The notes beneath the pieces were generated by a model that was not told the DNA's origin, ran no database searches, and saw nothing but the letters and a program-made list of their open reading frames with translations. Below, in pieces: positions 24,868-32,588 of a stretch of DNA of 64,000 bases. The first letter of the stretch is position 1. Each line of letters starts with the position of its first letter. This DNA comes from an uncultured Ruminiclostridium sp. (lineage in GTDB: Bacteria; Bacillota; Clostridia; Oscillospirales; Acutalibacteraceae): contig CABUCM010000003.1 of the NCBI GenBank assembly GCA_902490005.1, positions 1 to 64,000 on the forward strand. Direction: 5' to 3'. The position numbers and the translations under genes are program-made.

Positions 24868-26241
24868 TTATTCCTCTTCCTGAGAATCGATAGCGTCTTG
24901 GAGCAGGCCATCCGCATAGGCGGCGATCTCATCCACGTTATCGGAAGAACCGGTCATAGCCATCTGGGTAACCTTTCCCAGCAGAGCTTCGCCATCGATA
25001 ACGCCCCAGGCGGGATAAACCTCTTCGATGGGATAGATAGCGGGAGTACAGAACTCGATGTTCTTAGCGCCCTTCTGATAGAAACCGTTAGAGCTTTCAG
25101 CAACGGCTTTTTCAGTAGTTTCCTTGTCGGCAGGCCAAGCCTCCCACATGCCCTCTACAAAGTACTGTTCGCTGTGATTCGCAATATATGCGATTACATC
25201 TTCACACAGTTCCGGGCACTCAGATTGAGCAAAGACACCCATACCGTTGTAGAAAGTCAACGCTCTCTTCTCGTTGGTATCAGGGCCGGTAAGTACATCC
25301 AGAACACCGGTCTTGTCTTCCAGGTCGGTTCCGATAACATCCAGGGCTAAGTCGCCGATGAATACAGCCGCCTGGCCATCCAAATAAATCTTAGAAAGGT
25401 CGGAACGCTTGTAAGTAGACAAGCTCTGAGGCACCAGGCCTTCCTGGTACATATCGACCATATACTGGAGCATACGCTTGTTTTCCGGATCGGACATAGC
25501 GGGTACTACGTTGCCGTCAGCATCGTACTTGCAGGCGCCTACGCCGTTATTGATCATAGACAACAGGAATAAGTGGCTGGACTGGTTGCCCGCCAGGTCG
25601 AAGATAAAGGGATCGATGTTGTATTCCGCTTTGACCTTCCGTAAGGCGTCCATGAATTCATCCCAAGTCTTCGGGGACTCGGCATAGCCTACCTGCTCAA
25701 ACATATCGGTGCGATAGAACAGGAAGGATACGCCTCTCATCCAAGGCAGCTGTACCATCTTGCCATCATAACGACGGGCGTTCCAGGTCGCTTCGTCATA
25801 TTTTGCTTTTAGTTCTTCATTACTGTCAATCTTGTCCAGATAATGGACCGCGCCCATTCTGGCGAATACTTCGCCGGTTCCAAAGCCCGCGGTAAAGATA
25901 TCGGGCGCCGTGCCGGAGTTGATCGCGGTCAGGTGAACCTGCAGGAAGTTATCCCAGGTTAAGGATACGTACTCAACATTGCCTACCTCAGGGAGCTCTT
26001 CCTTCATGGCTTCCAGGTCGCTCTGCATCCGCTGCACGTACACATCAGTACCCCAGGCCATATCCCAGAATACAATGTCTTGTTTCTCGCCGCTGCCCTG
26101 AGAAGCCTCAGAAGCCGCAGAGGAATCCCCTGCCGCGGAAGAACCCTGAGAAGAGGTATCGCCTCCGGATTGGGAACATGCGGTGGTCGCCAGCATAGCC
26201 GCTGCCATTAAAAATGCCACAACTGATCTTGCCTTTTTCAT
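24868..26241 (-). CDS. CUT1 sugar ABC transporter substrate-binding lipoprotein
   Basis: A binding protein of 457 residues. MKKARSVVAFLMAAAMLATT then Ala-Cys is a lipoprotein signal with Cys22 as the anchor, followed by a Ser-rich, acidic linker. The type-1 extracellular fold is seen in QDIVFWDMAWG, HLTAINSGTAPDIFTAGFGT, AVFIGDLALDVIGTD and SECPELCEDVIAYIANHSEQ. It belongs to the family-1 oligosaccharide-binding proteins. AGGAGG precedes the ATG at 26241. It serves the two permeases just upstream and delivers the substrate of the operon. No ATPase gene is in the operon, so a shared MsmX-like ATPase encoded elsewhere is likely. Confidence 0.92.
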   Translation of the reverse strand: MKKARSVVAFLMAAAMLATTACSQSGGDTSSQGSSAAGDSSAASEASQGSGEKQDIVFWDMAWGTDVYVQRMQSDLEAMKEELPEVGNVEYVSLTWDNFLQVHLTAINSGTAPDIFTAGFGTGEVFARMGAVHYLDKIDSNEELKAKYDEATWNARRYDGKMVQLPWMRGVSFLFYRTDMFEQVGYAESPKTWDEFMDALRKVKAEYNIDPFIFDLAGNQSSHLFLLSMINNGVGACKYDADGNVVPAMSDPENKRMLQYMVDMYQEGLVPQSLSTYKRSDLSKIYLDGQAAVFIGDLALDVIGTDLEDKTGVLDVLTGPDTNEKRALTFYNGMGVFAQSECPELCEDVIAYIANHSEQYFVEGMWEAWPADKETTEKAVAESSNGFYQKGAKNIEFCTPAIYPIEEVYPAWGVIDGEALLGKVTQMAMTGSSDNVDEIAAYADGLLQDAIDSQEEE

Positions 26242-26274
26242 TTCTTTCCTCCTAGTATAATATTTTATCAACCT

Positions 26275-26298
26275 GGCCGGCCCCTCAATTGGCCGGCC
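26275..26298 (-). other. intercistronic stem-loop between permease and binding protein
   Basis: GGCCGGCC occurs at 26275-26282 and again at 26291-26298, and being self-complementary the two copies pair around an 8-base loop. It lies in the 169-base gap between the second permease and the binding protein, without a T-tract. Confidence 0.6.
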
Positions 26299-26410
26299 AC
26301 GTTACCCGGAAATTAACCCAGCGCCGCTATAAAGCCTCTTTGTAACCTCGCTGGGGCGAAAGACAGTGATCGTGCCGAATGTAAACTCTCTAAATTATGG
26401 CTCTTAAAAA

Positions 26411-27244
26411 TTATCCCTTTGTCGCGCCGGCGGACAAGCCCTGGATCAGATACTTCTGAGCCACCACCAGGAAAATAACCGTGGGCAGCACAGACACAGT
26501 GGACGCCGACATCAGGTTGGACCATTGGAAGGAATGCTGGTTGATAAAGGAGTGCAAGCCAACCGTCAGGGTGTAAATATCGTCGGACCGCAGGAACAGG
26601 CTGGCCATCAGGTAATCGTTCCAGCTGTTAACAAAGGTGAAGATAGCCACCGTTGCCAAGCCCGGCAGAGCCAGAGGCAAAATGATCTTGTAAAAGGTTT
26701 TGAACTGGGAACATCCGTCGATTCTGGCCGCTTCCTCCAGGTCTGTGGGGATGGTCGCGAAGAACGACCTCACCAGCCAAATGGAAAACGGCAGGTTCAT
26801 GGCGGTGTAAGTAATGATCAAAGAGTAAATCGTATTGACCAGGCCCAGGTTTTTAAAGATCAAAAACAAGGGCAGAAGGAGCAGAATCGTCGGGAACATT
26901 TGAAGAAGCAGCAAGGTAACGCCATAGCTTCTGAAAAAGAAGGTGCTCTTTCTGGCGATTACATAACCCGCTGTGGCCGCAAACACCGTGCACAGGATCA
27001 TAGCGACAATGGCTACAATAAAGCTGTTGAGCAGATATCTTGGAAAATTCGTGTTGGTAAAAATATTTACGAAGTTTTCCATCGTGGGGTTGGACGGAAA
27101 CAGTTCTACTGTCATCGCATCCTTAGAAGGCTTCAGCGCCGTTCCCAGCATGCTTAAAAAGGGAAGATTTAAAACCAAAATAATAATAATCAGCGTAATA
27201 TAAGTAGCCGTTTTTCCTACGGCTCTTCTCGCTTTTCCGTTCAT
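26411..27244 (-). CDS. CUT1 sugar ABC transporter permease (MalG-like)
   Basis: A 277-residue inner-membrane permease with six predicted segments. The EAA loop is EEAARIDGCSQFKTFYKIILPLALPG, which contacts the ATPase (about 185-210). The N-terminal residues GKTATYITLIIIILVLNLPF form the first membrane helix. It is the second permease of the transporter, 13 bases after the first, and is followed by a hairpin gap before the binding protein. Confidence 0.93.
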   Translation of the reverse strand: MNGKARRAVGKTATYITLIIIILVLNLPFLSMLGTALKPSKDAMTVELFPSNPTMENFVNIFTNTNFPRYLLNSFIVAIVAMILCTVFAATAGYVIARKSTFFFRSYGVTLLLLQMFPTILLLLPLFLIFKNLGLVNTIYSLIITYTAMNLPFSIWLVRSFFATIPTDLEEAARIDGCSQFKTFYKIILPLALPGLATVAIFTFVNSWNDYLMASLFLRSDDIYTLTVGLHSFINQHSFQWSNLMSASTVSVLPTVIFLVVAQKYLIQGLSAGATKG

Positions 27245-27257
27245 TTCACAGGCCTCC

Positions 27258-28148
27258 TTAAGCTTTTTGGTTAAGCGCTTTCAAATAGATCATACTGAGA
27301 ATCGTCAAGAATACCAGCATCACCATATTAATCGCGGAGGCATATCCCATCTGACCTCGGAAAAACGCTGAGTTATAAGTGAGGATCGATAGTATCATCG
27401 TAGAATCCAACGGCCCGCCCTGGGTCATCAGATAGATATTTTCAAAGTTATTGATGGTCCAGATAAACATCAAAATTGTGCAGACAAAGCTGATGTTTTT
27501 CATCATCGGCATGGTAATATGGAAAAACGATTTGAATTTGTTGGCGCCGTCAATTTTCGCCGCTTCGTAAAGGGTGCCGTCAATAGACTGCATACCGGCC
27601 AGCAGGGTAATCATCATAAACGGGTAGGATTTCCAAACGCCGAAAGCGACGACTGTCCCCTTCACCAAAGTGAGGTCGGAAAGAAAATAAATCGGTTCCT
27701 GGATTAACCCGATATTCTGAAGCACGGTGTTGATTAAACCCACCTTGTCGTTCAGCAGCCAGGACCAAGTAATAGTGGCTACCACCGGAGGCACCACCCA
27801 AGGAGCCAAAATAATCGCTCTGAAAACGCCTCTGAACCGAATATCCTGATTCAGCAGCAGGGCGATCAGCATGCCCAGTATGTAAGAAAATAGCACAACC
27901 GCAAACGCATAAAAAATAGTAAATCCAAAAACCTGATAGAATTTGGAATCCTGGAATACCTCAACAAAATTTCGGATACCTACCCAGGCGTCAGCACCCG
28001 TGTTCAAATTCGTATTAGTGAAAGCAAGATAAACACCGTCAAGCAGCGGTATTACGGAAACCACCAGCAGAAGAATCGTCGCCGGCACAACCATCAAGTA
28101 GCCAAACACACGGCTTCCTTCACGGCTTTCCATCCGTTTTCTATTCAC
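27258..28148 (-). CDS. CUT1 sugar ABC transporter permease (MalF/UgpA-like)
   Basis: A 296-residue permease with six predicted segments and the EAA motif YEAAKIDGANKFKSFFHITM (about 203-222). It is the first gene of the nine-gene operon that ends with the glycyl radical enzyme. A 668-base region holding candidate operators separates it from the divergent PRPP-synthetase-like gene. No ATP-binding subunit follows, as is common for CUT1 importers that share one. Confidence 0.93.
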   Translation of the reverse strand: MNRKRMESREGSRVFGYLMVVPATILLLVVSVIPLLDGVYLAFTNTNLNTGADAWVGIRNFVEVFQDSKFYQVFGFTIFYAFAVVLFSYILGMLIALLLNQDIRFRGVFRAIILAPWVVPPVVATITWSWLLNDKVGLINTVLQNIGLIQEPIYFLSDLTLVKGTVVAFGVWKSYPFMMITLLAGMQSIDGTLYEAAKIDGANKFKSFFHITMPMMKNISFVCTILMFIWTINNFENIYLMTQGGPLDSTMILSILTYNSAFFRGQMGYASAINMVMLVFLTILSMIYLKALNQKA

Positions 28149-28690
28149 ATCTACATCCCCTCTCTCATTGCTTCAACGTGATTTTTAGCTTATTGTTATA
28201 ATTCACATTTTTACCGCCCTCCACGTCTATATTATGGTTGAATTATCTCATGGAAAACGCAAAGAGACTACCCCATAAATTTCATGTGAATCTCCCGACA
28301 AATTTGATGTTTTGTGCTAATTGCATACTAAATTTGCCTTTTAAATATTTTTTATAATCATATTAAACATCACTCAAATCTCTCATGCTAGGAAAATGGC
28401 TATTTTATGGGCTTTTTTAGGATTTCTCTCTATGCTTCCACAACCATTTTCTTTGTACAAATTCATGAACCGTCAGTTTAATCCTCCCGGCTGATTATAG
28501 AATTTCTCCTGATAAATTACAGAAAGCGCAAAAAATTTTGCCGCAAAGCCGAAAGCGCAAAAACTTGTATATTTTACATTGGTTTCAATAAGCCCAATTT
28601 AATTTTCTAGTCTATTTTAATAATAAAAATGTTTTTCCCGTTCTTCTATACGTAAATTTGTCAAATCTTTTCACATTTCTGCTATTTCGT
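28149..28690. promoter_or_regulatory. control region of the glycyl radical operon with GAAARCGCAAA motifs
   Basis: A/T-rich intergenic DNA. Three copies of GAAA(A/G)CGCAAA occur at 28253-28264, 28522-28532 and 28551-28561; the last two are direct repeats 29 bases apart. They resemble half of a LacI/CcpA-type (cre) operator. A minus-strand TATAAC-like box at 28195-28200 lacks a clear -35, so the operon's promoter is not resolved. No gene is seen here. Confidence 0.45.
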
Positions 28691-28719
28691 TTGACGGAGA
28701 TACCTCCGGCTGTTATAAT
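28691..28719 (+). promoter_or_regulatory. promoter of the PRPP-synthetase-like gene
   Basis: TTGACG (28691-28696), a 17-base spacer and TATAAT (28714-28719). The start near 28727 leaves only about 25 bases before the leader terminator. Confidence 0.75.
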
Positions 28720-28750
28720 AAGCTTGAAAGAAAACGCCAGGGTTCGACAC

Positions 28751-28783
28751 AGTATCAGCTAAATAGGGGCTGATACTTTTTTT
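28751..28783 (+). terminator. leader terminator of the PRPP-synthetase-like gene
   Basis: A perfect 9-bp stem (AGTATCAGC and its complement, 28751-28759 with 28769-28777) followed by seven T. It lies between promoter and ribosome site, so expression probably depends on attenuation. The segment ahead of it is too short for a known aptamer class. Confidence 0.7.
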
Positions 28784-28816
28784 GTCACCCACGTCTTTGC
28801 AAGGAGGACTTTCAAC

Positions 28817-29968
28817 ATGGCAGCCACACAGGATGCTCAGGAACTTTTTAACTCACACGCCGGCGTAGTAGCCCCCTTAGGTTTGGTCGTAACCGAAGGA
28901 GCGCGGGAATTAGGAGAAAAAATCAACGCCCATTTGGTTAGCTGGGCTACGCCCGATACAAATCCCAGAGGCACGTTTCTTGTGGAAAACGAGTGCCCCC
29001 GTTTTTCTTCTGGGGACAGCAAGGCACTGATTCGCAGCACCATTCGCGGGGACGACTTGTTTTTCCTAGTGGATGTCGGAAATTACAGCTGTACCTATAA
29101 GCTGTTTGACAAACAGAACGCCATGTCTCCCGACGACCATTTTCAGGATCTGAAGCGTTTGATCCAGGCCGCCAGCGGAAAGGCCCACCGGATCAGCGTG
29201 ATTATGCCTTTGCTTTACGGCGGGCGCCAGCACCGCCGCAGCTACCGGGAATCTCTGGACTGCGCCTGTGCCCTGCAGGAGCTCCAGGCCATGGGGGTAT
29301 CTAATATTGTCACCTTTGACGCCCACGACGCCCGGGTACAAAACGCTGTGCCGCTGATGGGCTTTGACAATGTCATGCCCTATTACCAGGTGCTAAAGGC
29401 TCTGACCAGAAAAATTCCCGATTTAAAGCTGAACCGGGAGCATTTTATGGTGGTAAGCCCAGATGAGGGCGCCATGAACCGAAATATGTATTACGCTTCT
29501 GTTTTGGGCGTTGATCTGGGCATGTTCTATAAGAGAAGAGACTATTCCCGGGTGGTCAACGGCCGCAACCCCATTGTGGCTCACGAATATCTAGGCGCCT
29601 CCGTAGAGGGTAAGGATATCTTTATCACCGACGATATTATTTCCTCAGGCGAATCTATGCTGGATATTGCCTATGAACTGAAAAAGCAGAAGGCATCCCG
29701 GATTTTCTGTTATGCTACTTATTCTATTTTCACCAATGGGCTGGACGAGTTCGACAAAGCCTATAATGACGGCATTATCAACGGCGTGCTGGGCAGCAAC
29801 CTGACCTACCGCACAGAGGCTTTAAAGCAGCGGGAATGGTTCTTCGAGGTGGACGTTTCCAAATATATCGCCTACTTTATCGCCGCGGTCAACCATGACA
29901 TTTCTGTCAGCGCCATCATTGACCCCCATGAAAAAATCCAAGCTCTTTTAAAAAGATATCAGGGCTGA
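28817..29968 (+). CDS. ribose-phosphate pyrophosphokinase-like protein
   Basis: PRPP-synthetase family protein: two phosphoribosyltransferase-type halves, with IVTFDAHDARVQNAVPLMG (family TxDxHxxQxQ region, about 175-193) and the PRPP-binding loop IFITDDIISSGESMLD (about 270-285). VVSPDEGAMNRNMYYASVLG matches the VVSPDxGxxxRA block. At 383 residues it is longer than the usual 310-320-residue Prs because of an N-terminal addition and insertions, and the flexible RQDRK segment reads GGRQHRRSY. It may be a diverged Prs or a phosphoribosyl-transfer paralogue. AAGGAGG precedes the ATG. Confidence 0.8.
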   Translation: MAATQDAQELFNSHAGVVAPLGLVVTEGARELGEKINAHLVSWATPDTNPRGTFLVENECPRFSSGDSKALIRSTIRGDDLFFLVDVGNYSCTYKLFDKQNAMSPDDHFQDLKRLIQAASGKAHRISVIMPLLYGGRQHRRSYRESLDCACALQELQAMGVSNIVTFDAHDARVQNAVPLMGFDNVMPYYQVLKALTRKIPDLKLNREHFMVVSPDEGAMNRNMYYASVLGVDLGMFYKRRDYSRVVNGRNPIVAHEYLGASVEGKDIFITDDIISSGESMLDIAYELKKQKASRIFCYATYSIFTNGLDEFDKAYNDGIINGVLGSNLTYRTEALKQREWFFEVDVSKYIAYFIAAVNHDISVSAIIDPHEKIQALLKRYQG

Positions 29969-29980
29969 TTGCAGCAATCT

Positions 29981-30012
29981 AAAAGCCGCCCATTTTTATG
30001 GGCGGCTTTTTT
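29981..30012 (+). terminator. terminator after the PRPP-synthetase-like gene
   Basis: A 12-bp stem (AAAAGCCGCCCA and complement) with a 6-base A/T loop, ending in a T-run. Confidence 0.88.
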
Positions 30013-30065
30013 GCGGACTGGCAGGATCGTATTTTGTAGAAAAAGACGATTTTTCTAAAATAGGC

Positions 30066-30094
30066 TTTACTTTAGCTTGCTAATCAGGTAAAAT
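30066..30094 (+). promoter_or_regulatory. promoter of the amino-acid ABC transporter
   Basis: TTTACT (30066-30071), 17-base spacer and TAAAAT (30089-30094), about 60 bases before the binding-protein gene. Confidence 0.55.
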
Positions 30095-30158
30095 ACTACA
30101 TGTTGATCCTTGGGCTTTGCCCAGAAAATCACGGTTTTAGGAAAGGCGGAGTAAAATT

Positions 30159-31043
30159 ATGAAAAAAGTATTTGCGGCATTGATGGCCCTGGCTCTAGCA
30201 GCCACCTGCGCGGCCTGCGGGGATAACGGCGGTTCTTCTTCCACGGCAGACAGCAGCGGAGACAACGGTTCTTCCACGGCTTCTGCCAGTGAGGACAAAT
30301 CCTGGGAAAAGGTAGAATCTGCCGGTACCCTGGTGCTGGGTTTGGACGACGCGTTCCCCCCAATGGGCTATAAGGATACCGAAACCGGGGATATTATCGG
30401 CTTCGATATCGATATCGCCAAAGAGGTTTGCAGCCGGCTGGGTATTGAATTGAAGCTTCAGCCCATTGATTGGAACAATAAACAGTCCGAACTGGAAAAC
30501 GGCAATGTGGACTGCCTGTGGAACGGCTTCAGCAAGACCCCGGAGCGCGACGAGCAGTTTAACTTAAGCATTCCCTATATGAAGAACGAGCAGATCATTC
30601 TGGTGAAAACCGATTCTGACTACCAGACCTTAGAGGACCTGTCGGGCAAGATCATCGGCGTTCAGGCCGACTCTTCCGCGGAATCCGCCCTGGAGGCTGA
30701 GGAAAACAAGGACTTCAAGGATTCTTTGAAGGAAATCGTAAAAATTGACGACTACGCTTTGGCTGTACTGGAGATTCAGAACGGCACCATCGACGCCATC
30801 TCTATCGACGAGGTCGTGGCCCGTTTCTATCTGAAAAATGATCCCGACGCTTACCGTATTTTATCCGGCAGCGACGGCGAGGCTCTTTCTCTTTCTACCG
30901 AGGATTATGTTATCGGCTTCCGCAAGGGCGACGACGCTTTGAAGGCAAAGGTTGAGGAAGCTTTGAAGGAAATGTCTAAAGACGGCACCATGAAAACCAT
31001 TTCTGAAAAGTGGTTCGACGAGGATGTCACCACGGTAGAATAA
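30159..31043 (+). CDS. polar amino-acid ABC transporter substrate-binding lipoprotein
   Basis: A 294-residue family-3 binding protein. The lipoprotein signal MKKVFAALMALALAATCAAC ends in the anchor Cys, with a Ser/Gly/Asp-rich linker to about residue 45. Typical blocks are TLVLGLDDAFPPMGYKDTET, IGFDIDIAKEVCSRLGIELK and the hinge region NVDCLWNGFSKTPERDEQFN. Family-3 proteins bind polar amino acids such as glutamine, cystine or arginine; the ligand cannot be fixed here. It forms one transporter with the permease and ATPase that follow. Confidence 0.92.
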   Translation: MKKVFAALMALALAATCAACGDNGGSSSTADSSGDNGSSTASASEDKSWEKVESAGTLVLGLDDAFPPMGYKDTETGDIIGFDIDIAKEVCSRLGIELKLQPIDWNNKQSELENGNVDCLWNGFSKTPERDEQFNLSIPYMKNEQIILVKTDSDYQTLEDLSGKIIGVQADSSAESALEAEENKDFKDSLKEIVKIDDYALAVLEIQNGTIDAISIDEVVARFYLKNDPDAYRILSGSDGEALSLSTEDYVIGFRKGDDALKAKVEEALKEMSKDGTMKTISEKWFDEDVTTVE

Positions 31044-31082
31044 AATCTCGGCAACATCCGTACAAATTGGAGGCTGTAGCGT

Positions 31083-31724
31083 ATGAATTACCAGGTACTG
31101 CTGACAGAAATGCTGGAAGGCACTCTGATGACCCTGCGTATTTTCTTTTCCACCCTGCTGTTCGCGCTGCCTTTGGGGCTTTTGGTCTCCTTAGGCCGTA
31201 TGTCTAAAATTAAAATTATCAACTGGCCGGTAAGGCTTTTTATCCTAATCATGCGGGGCACCCCCTTGATGCTGCAGCTTCTATTTGTCTTTTACGGGTT
31301 AAAGCCCTTATTTGGAATTCAATTGGACCGGGTACTGGCGGCCCAAACAGCGTTTGCCTTAAACTATGCCGCCTATTTCGCGGAAATTTACCGCGGCGGC
31401 ATCGAATCCATTCCCGACGGCCAGTATGAAGCCGCAAAGGTATTAGGCTTTACAAAAAAGCAAACCTTTTTCCGCATTGTTCTGCCCCAGGTGGTCAAAC
31501 GGATTATCCCGCCCATGGGCAATGAGTTCATCACCTTGGTAAAGGATACCTCTCTGGCCCAGGTAATCGCGGTGGTGGAGCTGCTGAAGGTCACCAACAA
31601 CTGGGTATCCTCCGCGGTGAGCATGGTCCCCTTTGTCATAGCGGCCTTGTTCTACTTGGTGATGAACGGCGTGGTAACCCGCTGCTTTACCGTAGCGGAA
31701 AAACGCCTGGCCTATTACCGGTAA
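31083..31724 (+). CDS. amino-acid ABC transporter permease
   Basis: A 213-residue HisM/GlnP-type permease with about five membrane segments. It carries FILIMRGTPLMLQLLFVFYG, the conserved RGTP region, and the ATPase-coupling motif QYEAAKVLGFTKKQTFFRIV (about 115-134). One permease gene suggests a homodimer. It lies 40 bases after the binding protein. Confidence 0.93.
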   Translation: MNYQVLLTEMLEGTLMTLRIFFSTLLFALPLGLLVSLGRMSKIKIINWPVRLFILIMRGTPLMLQLLFVFYGLKPLFGIQLDRVLAAQTAFALNYAAYFAEIYRGGIESIPDGQYEAAKVLGFTKKQTFFRIVLPQVVKRIIPPMGNEFITLVKDTSLAQVIAVVELLKVTNNWVSSAVSMVPFVIAALFYLVMNGVVTRCFTVAEKRLAYYR

Positions 31725-31737
31725 GGAGGAATTTCAA

Positions 31738-32502
31738 ATGGAGATGCTCACAGTAAAGGACGTCAAAAAAAGCTTTGACGGCGTTGAGATTCTCAAAGGA
31801 ATCTCCTTAACGGTTGAAAAGGGCGGCGTATTGGCGATCATCGGCCCCTCCGGTTCCGGGAAAAGCACCCTGCTTCGGTGTATTACCCAGCTGGAAACCG
31901 TTGACGCGGGTGAAATTTCTATCTGCGGCGAGAATTTGGTCCATAATTCGCCGGAAGGAAACGCGGTTTACGCCGAAAAGCACGTTTGCGCGAAAATCGG
32001 TTTACATATCGGCTTGGTGTTCCAGAACTTTAACCTCTTCCCTCACTTTTCCGTGCTGCAAAACATCACGGAGGCTCCGGTGCGGGTTTTAGGAAAAACA
32101 AAAGCGGAAGCGAATGAAATTGCCCAGGAACTTCTGGTGAAAATGGGGCTTCAGGACAAAGCCGGCGCTTATCCCTATCAGCTTTCCGGCGGCCAGCAGC
32201 AGCGGGTTTCCATTGCCCGGGCCCTGGCGATGAATCCAGATATTCTGTTTTTTGACGAGCCTACTTCGGCTCTGGATCCGGAATTAACGGGAGAAATTTT
32301 AAAGGTAATCCGGGAACTGGCCTCCGAGCATATGACCATGGTGGTGGTTACCCATGAAATGAAATTTGCCAAAGACGTGGCGGATAAGGTTATTTTCATG
32401 GATGACGGCGTCATCGTGGAATCTGGAACGCCGGAGGAGGTCTTTGGAAACACTCAGAACCAGCGAACCAAGGCTTTCCTCGCCCGGTATAACGAAAATT
32501 AA
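31738..32502 (+). CDS. amino-acid ABC transporter ATP-binding protein
   Basis: A 254-residue GlnQ/HisP-type ATPase: Walker A IGPSGSGKSTLLRC (about 34-47), Q-loop VFQNFNLFPHFSV, signature LSGGQQQRVSIARAL, Walker B ILFFDEPTSALDP and the H-loop VVVTHEMKFA. It energises the transporter of the two preceding genes. AAGGAGG lies before the ATG, and a strong terminator follows. Confidence 0.96.
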   Translation: MEMLTVKDVKKSFDGVEILKGISLTVEKGGVLAIIGPSGSGKSTLLRCITQLETVDAGEISICGENLVHNSPEGNAVYAEKHVCAKIGLHIGLVFQNFNLFPHFSVLQNITEAPVRVLGKTKAEANEIAQELLVKMGLQDKAGAYPYQLSGGQQQRVSIARALAMNPDILFFDEPTSALDPELTGEILKVIRELASEHMTMVVVTHEMKFAKDVADKVIFMDDGVIVESGTPEEVFGNTQNQRTKAFLARYNEN

Positions 32503-32521
32503 AATTGGTTTTCGCCCCGAT

Positions 32522-32567
32522 AAAAAAGCGCCGCCCCTTGAAATCATTCAAGGGGCGGCGCTTTTTT
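32522..32567. terminator. bidirectional terminator
   Basis: A perfect 21-bp inverted repeat (32522-32542 with 32547-32567, loop ATCA) with A-run and T-run flanks, separating the convergent transporter operon and hydrogenase gene. Confidence 0.93.
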
Positions 32568-32588
32568 AGATTTTCTAATATTGGATTT

